Below are positions 35,139-43,786 of a stretch of 64,000 bases of DNA, one piece after another (within the stretch, counting starts at the first letter, position 1; each line of letters opens with the position of its first letter). Position numbers and translations under genes: made by a program. Under the pieces are notes generated by a model. It was not told the origin of the DNA and made no database searches. It was given only the letters and a program-made list of their open reading frames with translations. Origin of the DNA: Candidatus Saccharimonadota bacterium (GTDB lineage Bacteria; Patescibacteriota; Saccharimonadia; Saccharimonadales; Saccharimonadaceae); contig JAFUBM010000013.1 of assembly GCA_017460225.1 (NCBI GenBank), positions 1-64,000 of the forward strand, written 5' to 3'.

Positions 35139-37617
35139 GTTCGACTCCTAACTTTAGTTTACCTTTGGCGAGCGAAACCACGGCGACATCGCCCTTTTGG
35201 AGCGTGCCGTTGATGATGGCTTCGGAAAGTAGAGATTCTAGATAATCCTCAATCGCGCGGCGAAGCGGGCGGGCGCCGTTCTTGGGGTCGTAGCCCTTGT
35301 CGATTAAGAACTGCTTAACCTTGTCATCGAGCTTGAGGCCGAGATTTTTGGCGGCGAGACGCTTCTTAAGATCGGCAATCAGGTTGTCGAAGATTTTGGC
35401 GACGTCTTGTTCGGTCAGAGCGCGGAAGACAAGGATGGAATCTAGGCGGTTGATCAGCTCGGGGCGCATGGATTTTTTGAGGGCGCGGAGAGCATATTCC
35501 TTGGACTCGGCATACTCACGCTCGAGCTCCTTTTTCGTCTTCTCCTTGGCGGACTTTTTCTCGGCGAAGCCGAAGGAATCTTCGCGGTAAGCTTCGTTGG
35601 CGCCGAGGTTGCTGGTCAAAATAATAATCGTGTTGTTGAACTTGACCTTGGTGCCTTGACCGTCGGTCAAAACGCCGTCTTCGAGAATCTGGAGAAGCAT
35701 ATTGAAGACGTCTGGGTGCGCCTTTTCGATTTCGTCGAAAAGCACTACGGAGTAGGGCCGCCGGCGGACGGCTTCGGTGAGCTTGCCGCCGTCGTCATAA
35801 CCGACGTAGCCGGCGGGCGCACCCACGAGGCGCGAGACATTGTGCTTTTCGCCAAACTCGGACATGTCGATTTTTATCAAAGCGTTGTCACCACCAAAGA
35901 CTTCCCGCGCAATCACCCGAGCCAGCTCGGTCTTCCCTACCCCGGTGGGGCCCATAAAGATGAAGGAGCCGATGGGGCGCTGAGGGTCGGCAATCCCGGA
36001 GCGGCCACGGCGGATGGCTTTAGAGACGGACTTGATTGCTTCGTCTTGGCCGATGACGGACTTTTTGAGATGGTCTTCAAGATGGGAAAGGAGTTCAAGC
36101 TCGGAACCGTGGACTTTGGAGACAGGAATACCGGTTTTGAGGGAGATGGCTTTGGCAAGGTTTTCTTCCGTTAAAACGGGGATGTCTTCTTCTTTGATAC
36201 CGCGTTTGTTGAGCTCTTTGATTTTTTCTTTGATTTTTTCAACTTCGGTTTTGTGCTCGGCGGCTTTTTCGTAATCGTTTTTCTCGGCGGCAGCTTCCAT
36301 CTTTTCTTCGAACTCGTTGAGGGAAATCTTGAGTTTTTTCAGCTCCCCGCCACCCTTTTTGTCGGCCTCGACCTTGGCGATAGCGGAGGCTTCGTCGATG
36401 ATGTCGATAACTTTGTCCGGCATAAAACGATCGTTGATGTAGCGCTGGGACATGGTAATGGCGGTCTCAAGCAGCTCGTCTGGAATAGAGACGGAATGGT
36501 GCTTTTCGTAATGGGGCTTGATGCCTTTGAGGATGCGCAAGGTGATGAGCGGAGAGGGCTCTTCTACTAGGACAGTCTGGAAGCGGCGGGAGAGAGCTTT
36601 GTCTTTTTCGATGCCTTTGCGATATTCGTCAAGAGTGGTAGCGCCGATGAGGCGGAGCTTACCACGAGCCAGGGCCGGCTTCAGGATGTTAGCGGCATCC
36701 ATCGAGCCCTCGGACGAGCCAGCACCAGAGAGAAGATGAAGCTCGTCGATAAATAGAATGATGGAATCGTCGGACGAAGCTTCGTCGACGATGCCTTTGA
36801 TGCGCTCTTCGAACTCGCCGCGGAACTTAGTGCCAGCAACGAGAGATGATAAATCGACTTGGTAAATATGTTTGCCGATGAGAAGGGAGGGGACGTCGTT
36901 TTTGACGACACGTTGAGCAAGGCCTTCGACGATAGCGGTCTTGCCGACGCCGGCTTCGCCGATCAAGACGGGATTGGACTTGGTGCGGCGGCAGAGGACG
37001 GTGATGGTGCGCTCGATTTCAGCGTCGCGGCCGATAACGTTGTCGAGTTTGCCGATGCGAGCCATCTCGGTGAGGTCGGTACCAAAGCGGGCGAGCCACT
37101 TGAGCGGAGATTTACGCGTGTATTTGGCTTTTTCCTTAGCGAATTTAGCTTCTTCGGCGGCTTTTTCTACCAATTCTTCGATTTCCGTGGCGAGAGCGTC
37201 AAGTTTGACTCCTTGGGACTTGAGCAGCTCAGCAGCATTGGAGTTTTGTTGATTAACGAGCGCGTAGAGAATATGCTCCGTACCAACTTGGTCCAGCCCC
37301 TCATCGCGAGCGAAATTGGACGCCATTTGGAGCGTGAGCACGGTGGACTCGGACAAAGACATCATAGCCATTTGCCCCTCTTTGGGGACGTCGGCTGCGG
37401 GTTTGCCTATTAGCTTTTCTGTGGAGTCTAGGTTGACATTCCAAGTAGAAAGCAGGCGTGCGGCCTCGGAAGCGTCTTGGGCGAGCAGGCCAAGCAGGAG
37501 ATGCTCTGTTCCCATGTAGCCGCCGTTGTACATTTTGGCATAGTAATCGGCTTTTTGGATGGAGAACCGAGCGTTCTCGGAAAGATGGTGCATAATTTCG
37601 GAAAATTCGTCTTGCAT
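35131..37617 (-). CDS. clpC: ClpC-type AAA+ unfoldase
   Basis: An 828-aa Hsp100 that feeds ClpP. Two Clp_N repeats ([14 protein letters not shown] and [13 protein letters not shown]), AAA-1 ([25 protein letters not shown]), a UVR/M-domain ([20 protein letters not shown]) and AAA-2 ([40 protein letters not shown]) are in order. The longest frame begins at 37635, but TATAAT (37630-37625) lies 7 nt before the ATG at 37617, so the leaderless MQDEFSEIM start is preferred. It is the first gene of the clpC-HELLH-clpP unit. Confidence 0.96.
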   Translation of the reverse strand: MQDEFSEIMHHLSENARFSIQKADYYAKMYNGGYMGTEHLLLGLLAQDASEAARLLSTWNVNLDSTEKLIGKPAADVPKEGQMAMMSLSESTVLTLQMASNFARDEGLDQVGTEHILYALVNQQNSNAAELLKSQGVKLDALATEIEELVEKAAEEAKFAKEKAKYTRKSPLKWLARFGTDLTEMARIGKLDNVIGRDAEIERTITVLCRRTKSNPVLIGEAGVGKTAIVEGLAQRVVKNDVPSLLIGKHIYQVDLSSLVAGTKFRGEFEERIKGIVDEASSDDSIILFIDELHLLSGAGSSEGSMDAANILKPALARGKLRLIGATTLDEYRKGIEKDKALSRRFQTVLVEEPSPLITLRILKGIKPHYEKHHSVSIPDELLETAITMSQRYINDRFMPDKVIDIIDEASAIAKVEADKKGGGELKKLKISLNEFEEKMEAAAEKNDYEKAAEHKTEVEKIKEKIKELNKRGIKEEDIPVLTEENLAKAISLKTGIPVSKVHGSELELLSHLEDHLKKSVIGQDEAIKSVSKAIRRGRSGIADPQRPIGSFIFMGPTGVGKTELARVIAREVFGGDNALIKIDMSEFGEKHNVSRLVGAPAGYVGYDDGGKLTEAVRRRPYSVVLFDEIEKAHPDVFNMLLQILEDGVLTDGQGTKVKFNNTIIILTSNLGANEAYREDSFGFAEKKSAKEKTKKELEREYAESKEYALRALKKSMRPELINRLDSILVFRALTEQDVAKIFDNLIADLKKRLAAKNLGLKLDDKVKQFLIDKGYDPKNGARPLRRAIEDYLESLLSEAIINGTLQKGDVAVVSLAKGKLKLGVEHA

Positions 37618-37675
37618 GGTTTCTATTATAGACAATTAGCAGTCGAGAGTCAAGAGTGCTAATGAGCAGTTTAAG

Positions 37676-37698
37676 AAAAAGCCCCGCGAGGGCGGGGC
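37676..37698 (-). terminator. Terminator of the 66-aa gene
   Basis: On the minus strand GCCCCGC/GCGGGGC with a CCTC loop, followed by TTTTT. Confidence 0.9.
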
Positions 37699-37707
37699 GA
37701 GGAGGGG

Positions 37708-37908
37708 TTAGGCGTAAATGGTTCCGAGAGAGTGGCTGGCAGGGTTGCTGATAGGTGGCAAAGCGGGGTAAATAGTGGTCAGACCCCGAGAGGGGTGAAA
37801 GAACTGCACGGGATAGAGAACCGCCATAGAACGGGCGTTCTCGTAAGCGGTAGCGTAGCTTTCGCCTTCGGCGGGAACATAAGAGAGCGGAGTGCCAAAA
37901 CCAGTCAT
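37708..37908 (-). CDS. Small hypothetical protein, 66 aa
   Basis: A short, tyrosine- and proline-rich protein of unknown function, probably largely unstructured (FGTPLSYVPAEGESYATAYE; ITIYPALPP-like segment). It is supported as real by an optimal AGGAGG 8 nt before the ATG, a TATAAT about 65 nt upstream and a strong terminator 10 nt after the stop. It belongs to a set of small genes around tuf and fusA that have unusually strong expression signals. Confidence 0.7.
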   Translation of the reverse strand: MTGFGTPLSYVPAEGESYATAYENARSMAVLYPVQFFHPSRGLTTIYPALPPISNPASHSLGTIYA

Positions 37909-37975
37909 TTTTCATTTCCTCCTAAGATATAAGGTTCAGTGCGAGGGGTAGACCTTTATTATATCACAGATTTGA

Positions 37976-38006
37976 CAAAAAAGCAATCCCCTTTCGAGGA
38001 TTGCTT
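37976..38006 (-). terminator. Terminator downstream of tuf
   Basis: On the minus strand AAGCAATCC pairs with GGATTGCTT around an 8-nt loop, followed by TTTTTG. Confidence 0.85.
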
Positions 38007-38060
38007 CTTCTTAGACCGGAAAGATTATTTCATAAATCGAGAAATAGCTACGTTTATTCG

Positions 38061-38088
38061 GAATAGGAAGAACAAGTTCTTCCTATTC
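38061..38088. repeat. Perfect 13-bp hairpin just after tuf
   Basis: GAATAGGAAGAAC and GTTCTTCCTATTC are separated by AA. The hairpin lies 13 nt after the tuf stop with no U-run, so it more likely stabilises or processes the tuf mRNA 3' end than terminates it. Confidence 0.7.
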
Positions 38089-38101
38089 ACTCATAAACTT
38101 G

Positions 38102-39286
38102 CTATTTGATAACCTTGGTGATAACACCAGAACCAACGGTCTTGCCACCTTCGCGGATAGCGAAGCGGTCGTTGTTGTTCATCGCGACAGGGGCGAGGAG
38201 CTTAACGTTGAAGGTAACTTGGTCACCAGGCATGACAATTTCCTTGTCGGCCGGGAGCTCAACCTCACCAGTAACATCCGTGGTGCGGAAGTAGAACTGA
38301 GGCTTGTAACCCTTGGCAAACGGCGTGTGGCGGCCACCTTCCTCTTTCTTGAGGATGTAGACCTGGGCCTCAAACTCGGTGTGCGGGGTGATGGAGCCAG
38401 GAGCAGCGATAACTTGACCGCGCTCGATTTGCTCACGCTCAATACCACGGAGAAGGAGACCGGCGTTGTCGCCAGCTTGGCCTTGGTCGAGGGTCTTGTG
38501 GAAGGCCTCAATACCGGTAACGACGGACTTCTGAGTCTCTTTGAGACCGACGATTTCAACTTCGTCGTTCAACTTGACAACACCTTGCTCGATACGGCCG
38601 GTGGCAACAGTACCACGACCCTTGATGGAGAAGACGTCTTCAATCGGCATGAGGAACGGCTTGTCGAGATCGTGCTCAGGGATGTCGAAGTATTCGTCCA
38701 TAGCTTTGACGAGGTCCATGATGGCTTGCTCGTTCTCGGGGTCGCCCTCAAGAGCCTTGGTGGCGGAACCTTTGATGATAGGAGCGTTGTCGCCGTCGAA
38801 GCCGTATTTGTTCAAGAGTTCGCGGACATCCATCTCAACGAGCTCAACGAGCTCAGGATCGGCGAGGTCCATCTTGTTCAAGAAGACGATAATCTTCGGG
38901 ACGTTGACTTGGTGAGCCAAGAGAACGTGCTCGCGGGTCTGCGGAAGCGGACCATCGTTCGCCGCAACGACGAGGATAGCGCCGTCAACCTGAGCAGCAC
39001 CGGTAATCATGTTCTTAATGTAGTCGGCGTGGCCCGGCATATCGACGTGGGCGTAGTGACGCTTTTCGGACTCATACTCTTGGTGGGAAGTGGCGATGGT
39101 GATACCACGAGCCTTTTCCTCAGGAGCGTTGTCGATTTGGTCGTAAGCGACCGGCTTGTTTACCTCGGAAGGAAGCTTCTTCGCGAGGACGCTGGTGATA
39201 GCAGCGGTAAGGGTGGTTTTGCCGTGGTCAACGTGGCCCATGGTACCGACGTTGATGTGCGGCTTGGAACGGTCAAAATTTGCCAT
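38102..39286 (-). CDS. tuf: Elongation factor Tu
   Basis: A 394-aa EF-Tu of standard length. G1 [11 protein letters not shown]2 [14 protein letters not shown]3 [14 protein letters not shown]4 NKMDLAD and G5 SATKAL (in [10 protein letters not shown]) are all present, followed by domains 2 and 3 ([25 protein letters not shown]). An AAAGGAG ribosome-binding site precedes the ATG, and TATAAT/TATACT boxes lie about 60-70 nt upstream. It is monocistronic, unlike the str operon arrangement with fusA directly next to it. It delivers aminoacyl-tRNA, including whatever is charged on the atypical tRNA-Gly. Confidence 0.99.
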   Translation of the reverse strand: MANFDRSKPHINVGTMGHVDHGKTTLTAAITSVLAKKLPSEVNKPVAYDQIDNAPEEKARGITIATSHQEYESEKRHYAHVDMPGHADYIKNMITGAAQVDGAILVVAANDGPLPQTREHVLLAHQVNVPKIIVFLNKMDLADPELVELVEMDVRELLNKYGFDGDNAPIIKGSATKALEGDPENEQAIMDLVKAMDEYFDIPEHDLDKPFLMPIEDVFSIKGRGTVATGRIEQGVVKLNDEVEIVGLKETQKSVVTGIEAFHKTLDQGQAGDNAGLLLRGIEREQIERGQVIAAPGSITPHTEFEAQVYILKKEEGGRHTPFAKGYKPQFYFRTTDVTGEVELPADKEIVMPGDQVTFNVKLLAPVAMNNNDRFAIREGGKTVGSGVITKVIK

Positions 39287-39413
39287 TCAGAGATTTCTCC
39301 TTTTTATTATAATTCTCAAGAGCGCTAATAAAAACCAGCTCCAGAGACTCTACCGTATTAGTATATTATATTTTTGGCTCGAAGTAAAGAGTTATTATGG
39401 TTTGTTATTGCCT

Positions 39414-39443
39414 GAGTTCGCCAATAAGATTCTTTTTCGCTAG
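39414..39443 (+). repeat. 30-nt direct repeat, copy 1
   Basis: GAGTTCGCCAATAAGATTCT and the following TTTTCGCTAG are identical to 39478-39507. It lies upstream of the tuf promoter region. Confidence 0.9.
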
Positions 39444-39477
39444 CTGGTTAAGAAAGCCAAAGACATATTTTTATTAC

Positions 39478-39655
39478 GAGTTCGCCAATAAGATTCTTTT
39501 TCGCTAGGGAAAATCCAGTCTGATTTTTCTCGACGTCCAGTCGAGCGGCTCGCAAAGCGATTCGGGTAGCACCGGCCATCGTTTGCTCGCCTTCGTGTCC
39601 GTCTCGAAAAATCCGTGGATTTTCTTTAGTCGCTCAAAAGAACCTATTGGCTCAC
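39478..39655. mobile_element. MITE-like element with ~55-nt imperfect terminal inverted repeats
   Basis: The left arm starts with direct-repeat copy 2 (39478-39507) and runs on through GGAAAATCCAGTCTGATTTTTC. The right arm (to 39655) reads on the opposite strand GCCAATAGGTTCTTTTGAGC, then CGACTAAAGAAAATCCA and GATTTTTC. The arms match over about 55 nt with small gaps. An inner repeat GCAAAGCGAT / ATCGTTTGC extends the fold, so nearly the whole element can form one hairpin. There is no ORF. It is either a non-autonomous mobile element or a structured RNA. Confidence 0.6.
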
Positions 39656-39667
39656 TTATATCAAAGA

Positions 39668-39742
39668 GCCGGAGGCGAAAGACCGCCTCCGGCCAAGACA
39701 GTCTGCCCGAGGCGCGAGCCTGCGAAGCGCCACGGAGCAGAC
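39668..39742. repeat. Two tandem GC-rich hairpins
   Basis: GCCGGAGGCG/CGCCTCCGGC with a short loop is followed by a long imperfect hairpin with GTCTGC...GCAGAC outer and GGCGC...GCGCC inner stems. They lie between the MITE-like element and the terminator of the 160-aa gene. Together with 39287-39667 this stretch contains no gene. Confidence 0.7.
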
Positions 39743-39745
39743 CAT

Positions 39746-39775
39746 AAAAAATGCCCTGCTAGTGGGTAGCAGGGC
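39746..39775 (-). terminator. Terminator overlapping the end of the 160-aa gene
   Basis: On the minus strand GCCCTGCTA/TAGCAGGGC with a CCCAC loop is followed by ATTTTTT; the stop codon lies inside the hairpin. Confidence 0.9.
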
Positions 39776-40241
39776 GGGGGGTGAGAGCGTTGGGGAAAAC
39801 TGGGGGATGGGTATAGGTAGACGCGTAGCAGCCAAGAGCGCGCGACAGTTGCTCGGTCCAGGGAGCGTCGTAGTGCGCAATCTCCTCAAAGAGGAAGAGC
39901 TTGGCGCGCTCGCTGGCGGTAGCTTGGGGATTTCGCGTTACGCTGTGGGTAATGTGGAAGGGATAGAACTTTCGATTGAGCTGGGCGACATAATGGACGG
40001 CGCTGAAGCGGTTCAGATGCTGAGCGACCCAGCGCAGATATGCTGCTATCTCCTGCTCGGAGAATATGTAAGGCTTAGGGGCAGCCGAAGACCCAAACGG
40101 GTCGACGGAGATTTCTCTCCTAACCAGGGCGTTATTGGTTCCAGCGAGCTTTTCATCAAGTTCCCTCTCTACGAGGTGAACAATGATGTCCTTACCAGAA
40201 TACTCCGGATTCCATTCATAGGAAAATACTGTTTCTTTCAC
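39759..40241 (-). CDS. Hypothetical protein, 160 aa, GTG start
   Basis: An unrecognised soluble protein, alpha/beta with histidine-rich segments (AAYLRWVAQHLNRFSAVHYV, FYPFHITHSVTR). Although the frame is open from 40292, a CGGAGGTG ribosome-binding site sits 6-8 nt before the GTG at 40241, and the promoter (TTGACA-17-TATAAT at 40334-40306) is so close that upstream codons would form the leader. It has its own terminator. It is one of the small, strongly expressed-looking genes between tuf and fusA. Confidence 0.7.
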   Translation of the reverse strand: MKETVFSYEWNPEYSGKDIIVHLVERELDEKLAGTNNALVRREISVDPFGSSAAPKPYIFSEQEIAAYLRWVAQHLNRFSAVHYVAQLNRKFYPFHITHSVTRNPQATASERAKLFLFEEIAHYDAPWTEQLSRALGCYASTYTHPPVFPNALTPRPATH

Positions 40242-40305
40242 GATATTCACCTCCGAAATGTACGATAATTTGTCAAGCGGGAGCTTGAACAAGGTTATTG
40301 CCTAC

Positions 40306-40334
40306 ATTATATCACAAGCTTTACAATTTGTCAA
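40306..40334 (-). promoter_or_regulatory. Consensus promoter of the 160-aa gene
   Basis: TTGACA, 17-nt spacer, TATAAT with TGTGA directly before the -10, on the minus strand. Confidence 0.85.
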
Positions 40335-40335
40335 G

Positions 40336-40364
40336 AAAAAGCCCCTACGTTGAGGCGTAGGGGC
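40336..40364 (-). terminator. Terminator of the 112-aa gene
   Basis: On the minus strand GCCCCTACG/CGTAGGGGC with a 6-nt loop is followed by TTTTTC. It abuts the promoter of the next gene. Confidence 0.9.
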
Positions 40365-40391
40365 GCGAGGATAAGGAGGGTATAGAGAGGG

Positions 40392-40730
40392 TTAAGCGTG
40401 GTGCGGGGAAGCATAGACGAAGCGCTGAGGCTCGTAATCGAAGCTGGGCAAGTCCTTATCGTAGGGAGCGCCGAGTCCGGCGAGCTCGCCATAGGCCTTG
40501 CGGAACAGCTGAAGATACAGCTTGTAGAAGTGACGAGCTTTACCGCCGTAGAAAGTGCGGTCATTGGCGCGGCGACGCATGGTCTGCTGCCAACGCTCGA
40601 CAGTCTTCCAAGGGTATTCGTGGGCGAACGCATACTTGGCGTCCGACTCGGCCTTGCGGGCGATTTTTACCTCAAAAGGCTCGGTTTCCATCCGCTTGCT
40701 GAAGTTTTTCTCGAAAAACACTTTACTCAT
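40392..40730 (-). CDS. Hypothetical protein, 112 aa
   Basis: A basic, aromatic-rich protein (WKTVERWQQTMRRRANDRTF; KARHFYKLYLQLFRKAYGEL), mostly helical and of unknown function. The ATG at 40730 has AGGAGG 5 nt upstream and is preferred over a longer frame from 40790. Its promoter is a perfect TTGACA-17-TATAAT (40817-40789). The leader contains a 10-bp inverted repeat (40751-40789), and a strong terminator follows. It could be a nucleic-acid or ribosome-associated protein judging only from composition and position next to fusA. Confidence 0.7.
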   Translation of the reverse strand: MSKVFFEKNFSKRMETEPFEVKIARKAESDAKYAFAHEYPWKTVERWQQTMRRRANDRTFYGGKARHFYKLYLQLFRKAYGELAGLGAPYDKDLPSFDYEPQRFVYASPHHA

Positions 40731-40750
40731 GTTTTCCTCCTTAAAGAAAA

Positions 40751-40789
40751 TGTACCCAACTCTGGCTTTTGCCATCATTGTTGGGTACA
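40751..40789 (-). promoter_or_regulatory. 10-bp inverted repeat at the 5' end of the 112-aa gene mRNA
   Basis: TGTACCCAAC and GTTGGGTACA are separated by 19 nt. The outer arm reaches the -10 box, so it may be an operator or a 5' stabilising hairpin. Confidence 0.6.
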
Positions 40790-40817
40790 TTATAGCACAA
40801 ACGCTTTATATTGTCAA
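40789..40817 (-). promoter_or_regulatory. Consensus promoter of the 112-aa gene
   Basis: TTGACA (40817-40812), 17-nt spacer ending TTTGTGC, TATAAT (40794-40789). Confidence 0.85.
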
Positions 40818-40818
40818 G

Positions 40819-42918
40819 CTATTTGGCGTTGCGCTTATCTATAATCTCTTGCGCAACGTTAGGTGGGACTTCCTCGTAGGCAAAGAGTTCCATAGAGGAC
40901 GCGGCACGGCCTTGGCTCATGGAGCGCAAATCGGACGTGTAACCAAAGAGGTTACCAAGCGGGCAGAAAGCACGGATGACTTTGGTGCCGCCAGCGAGGT
41001 CTTCCATTTCGTCGATGCGGCCACGGCGAGAGTTGATATCGCCAATGACGTCGCCCATAAACTCCTCTGGAGTGGTGATTTCTAGCTTCATGACGGGCTC
41101 GAGAAGCACTGGGCTAGCTTTTTTAATACCTTCGCGGGTGGCGAGAGAGCCGGCGAGTTTGAAGGCGAGTTCGGAAGAGTCGACATCGTGGTAGCTACCG
41201 TCGTAAAGCGTGGCTTTGACGTCAACCACAGGGTAGCCAGCGATAACGCCGCCGTTGAGAGTTTCTTCGATACCCTGTTGGACAGGCTTGCGATATTCTT
41301 GAGGCACGACGCCACCTTTGATTTGGTCGATAAACTCAAAGCCTTTGCCAGGTTCGTTTGGCTCAAACTTGACCCAAACATCACCGTACTGGCCACGACC
41401 ACCGGATTGTTTGATGTGTTTACCTTGAGCTTCGGCGGTGCCGCGGATGGTTTCGCGGTAAGCAACTTGAGGAGCGCCAGTGTTGGCCTCAACGTTGTGC
41501 TCGCGTTTGAGACGGTCGATAATGATTTCTAGATGAAGCTCACCCATGCCAGAGATGATGGTCTGGCCGGTCTCTTCGTCGGTATGGACGCGGAAAGTCG
41601 GATCTTCCTCGGCGAGCTTGGAGAGACCAAGCGCCATCTTTTCTTGGTCGGCCTTGGTTTTTGGCTCAACGGCGATGGAAACTGGCGGGTCTGGGAATTC
41701 GATGGACTCGAGGCGAATGGGGTGCGCAGGGTCGCAGATGGTGGTACCGGTGGTGGTATCTTTAAGCCCAACGACCGCGGCGATATCGCCAGCGCCAACA
41801 GAGGAGATTTCCTCGCGCTTGTCCGCGAACATCCGGACAATACGGCCAACACGCTCTTTGTCCCCGGTAGAGGCGTTTAGAATATAGGAGCCGGTCTCGA
41901 GTTTACCGGAGTAAACACGGATGAAGATAAGCTTACCCACAAACGGGTCGGAAGCGATTTTGAAAGCAAGGGCGCAAAGCGGGTCTTTGTCGTCGGCATG
42001 ACGGACTTCGTCTTCGCCGGATTTGGGGTTTTGGCCCACGGTCTGACCTTGGTCGCGGTCGAGCGGAGAGGGGAGATAATCCGCCACGAGGTCGAGGACT
42101 TTCTCCACGATAACACCACGGCCATCGCCACCGGTGACGAGGTAAAAATCGCCGTCAAGCACGCGCTTTCTGAGCGCGGCTTTGAGTTCCGCCTCGGTGA
42201 TAGCGTCTTCGCCCTCGGCAAAGTATTTTTCCATCAACTTTTCGTCAGCGGCAACGGCTTCTTCGACGAGGATGGCGCGGGCATTCTTGGCCTTTTCTTT
42301 CATATCTTCGGGGATTTCGCCAACGGTGAGCTCGTGGTCGGCATAGTCTTTGTAGGTGTAGGCTTTCATGTCAACGAGGTCAACCACGCCGCAGATGTCT
42401 TTTTCGAAGCCAATCGGGAGATGAATGGCGACGGCGTTTTTGCTCAGGCGTTTGTGAATAGAGTCAAGGGATTTGTAGAAATCGCCACCGATTTGGTTGA
42501 TTTTGTTGACAAAACAGATGCGGGGGACGCCGTATTTGGTAGCTTGGCGCCAAACAGTCTCGGACTGCGCCTCGACGCCCATCTTGCCGTCAAAGACCAC
42601 CACGGCACCGTCGAGAACGCGAAGCGAGCGCTCTACCTCGGCGGTGAAGTCGATGTGGCCCGGAGTGTCGATGATGTTGATTTTGTGCCCTTTCCAGTAA
42701 GCGGTAACGGCGGCGGAGGTAATGGTGATACCGCGTTCTTTTTCCTGCTCCATCCAGTCGGTGGTAGCACCGCCGGTGTCGCCTTTGACGAGGTCGATTT
42801 TGTGTTTGAGACCGGTGCGGTAAAGAATTGCCTCACTGGTCGTGGTTTTGCCGGCGTCGATATGCGCGATGATACCGATGTTGCGGAACTTAGATAGGTC
42901 TTTGACTTCTTGGGCCAT
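40819..42918 (-). CDS. fusA: Elongation factor G
   Basis: A 699-aa translocase from the ATG at 42918, which has AAAGGAAA 5 nt upstream; an upstream frame from 42948 is not used. GTPase motifs are AHIDAGKTTTSEAIL, RGITITSAAVTAYWKG, DTPGHIDFTAEVERSL and NKINQIGGD; domain IV has GGRGQYGDVWVKFEP and domain V GDVIGDINSRRGRI. All regions are of standard length, without the fusidic-acid-related or mitochondrial EF-G2 features. It lies beside, but not in one operon with, tuf and has a divergent neighbour pair at 43091. Confidence 0.98.
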   Translation of the reverse strand: MAQEVKDLSKFRNIGIIAHIDAGKTTTSEAILYRTGLKHKIDLVKGDTGGATTDWMEQEKERGITITSAAVTAYWKGHKINIIDTPGHIDFTAEVERSLRVLDGAVVVFDGKMGVEAQSETVWRQATKYGVPRICFVNKINQIGGDFYKSLDSIHKRLSKNAVAIHLPIGFEKDICGVVDLVDMKAYTYKDYADHELTVGEIPEDMKEKAKNARAILVEEAVAADEKLMEKYFAEGEDAITEAELKAALRKRVLDGDFYLVTGGDGRGVIVEKVLDLVADYLPSPLDRDQGQTVGQNPKSGEDEVRHADDKDPLCALAFKIASDPFVGKLIFIRVYSGKLETGSYILNASTGDKERVGRIVRMFADKREEISSVGAGDIAAVVGLKDTTTGTTICDPAHPIRLESIEFPDPPVSIAVEPKTKADQEKMALGLSKLAEEDPTFRVHTDEETGQTIISGMGELHLEIIIDRLKREHNVEANTGAPQVAYRETIRGTAEAQGKHIKQSGGRGQYGDVWVKFEPNEPGKGFEFIDQIKGGVVPQEYRKPVQQGIEETLNGGVIAGYPVVDVKATLYDGSYHDVDSSELAFKLAGSLATREGIKKASPVLLEPVMKLEITTPEEFMGDVIGDINSRRGRIDEMEDLAGGTKVIRAFCPLGNLFGYTSDLRSMSQGRAASSMELFAYEEVPPNVAQEIIDKRNAK

Positions 42919-43010
42919 AATTTCCTTTGTTAAATTATTTTTAAGCAATAAAAAGTTCAGGACTTATCTTATCATAAAAAATAGAGATTTACAAGAGGTT
43001 GCTCGGCTCG

Positions 43011-43039
43011 TTGACATTTGTGGTAATTTGTGATATAAT
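43011..43039 (+). promoter_or_regulatory. Consensus promoter of the 112-aa/102-aa gene pair
   Basis: TTGACA (43011-43016), 17-nt spacer ending TTTGTGA, TATAAT (43034-43039), 51 nt before the first start codon. Confidence 0.85.
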
Positions 43040-43090
43040 GAGGGTATATATTTGGCAGAAGCCAAAGAACATTTACAGGAGGGTTAGATT

Positions 43091-43429
43091 ATGGCGAAGT
43101 TTGAAGCGAAAATCATTGGTGGCTCGAGTAGCTACGAGATGGGTCTGGGGTTTGAGTTTGTCGACCACGACGACATGAACCTGGCGCATTTTGAAATCAA
43201 GGGCACTGCGCTTGAGAAACTGGCGCGCCGGTTTGGTGGCGCAAAAGACGTCAAGCTCGACGTACGCCCGACCAGCCTCGAGTACGAGGATGGCAGCCAC
43301 ACTGGGCTGAACATCGCTGGGACCATCGACAAAAACTGTGGCGTCGAGGAGTTCCGAGGCAGACCGTTTAAGGCCTACTACAATCCGAAATCCCTGAGGA
43401 ACCGCGGCTATATCGAAATTGAACTTTGA
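43091..43429 (+). CDS. Hypothetical protein, 112 aa (first of a pair)
   Basis: A small soluble protein, probably beta-rich (KFEAKIIGGSSSYEMGLGFE; KDVKLDVRPTSLEY), with no recognisable motif. It has an AGGAGG ribosome-binding site and an optimal promoter, and is followed after 12 nt by a second small gene, so the two are co-transcribed to a common terminator. High expression is likely. It may be lineage-specific to Saccharibacteria. Confidence 0.72.
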   Translation: MAKFEAKIIGGSSSYEMGLGFEFVDHDDMNLAHFEIKGTALEKLARRFGGAKDVKLDVRPTSLEYEDGSHTGLNIAGTIDKNCGVEEFRGRPFKAYYNPKSLRNRGYIEIEL

Positions 43430-43441
43430 GGAGGAACGAGA

Positions 43442-43750
43442 ATGAAGTTTATTGTTACAGGCGGTCCGTCGGCCGAGTTGATGCTGGCCAATCTGGAAGA
43501 AATCAAGACTGGCGGGCGTCCGAGTTTTATCTCGGAGCTGAGATTCCCGGACGAACATCAGTTCAAAATCATGGGAGAAATCGAAGATATTTCCCGCAAC
43601 AGAGCTGAAGCAGAGTGCTACACTGTCCGCCTCAAACACGTGCGCGCCATTGGCGATGTCACCGAGGAGGACAAGAAGCGCACCCCGCGTAGGCTGGCCA
43701 TCAACCTTTACTACTCCAACATCCGGAGTGGCGAAGCAGAAGAAGACTAA
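43442..43750 (+). CDS. Hypothetical protein, 102 aa (second of a pair)
   Basis: A small acidic protein beginning MKFIVTGGPSAELML, with FPDEHQFKIMGEIEDISRN in the middle and an EAEED tail. The GG-PS-AE start is reminiscent of nucleotide-binding loops, but the context does not support a P-loop. It has a GAGGAG ribosome-binding site and is co-transcribed with the preceding 112-aa gene; a strong terminator follows directly. Confidence 0.72.
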   Translation: MKFIVTGGPSAELMLANLEEIKTGGRPSFISELRFPDEHQFKIMGEIEDISRNRAEAECYTVRLKHVRAIGDVTEEDKKRTPRRLAINLYYSNIRSGEAEED

Positions 43751-43761
43751 CCCTAGCAAAA

Positions 43762-43786
43762 GCCCCCTATACAGGGGGCGTTTTTT
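43762..43786 (+). terminator. Terminator of the small gene pair
   Basis: GCCCCC/GGGGGC with a TATACA loop, then GTTTTTT. Its last bases overlap the end of the convergent pgk gene. Confidence 0.9.

Noticed and set aside
37618-37635. Longer N-terminus for ClpC (start at 37635)
   Set aside because: That start lies upstream of the -10 box; the conserved Clp_N start is MQDEF at 37617.
38099-39328. 409-aa plus-strand ORF antisense to tuf
   Set aside because: Long antisense frames are expected opposite GC-rich, codon-biased genes; tuf itself is certain.
39414-39507. Possible CRISPR remnant (two 30-nt identical repeats)
   Set aside because: Only two copies, 34 nt apart, the second being part of a terminal inverted repeat; no cas genes.
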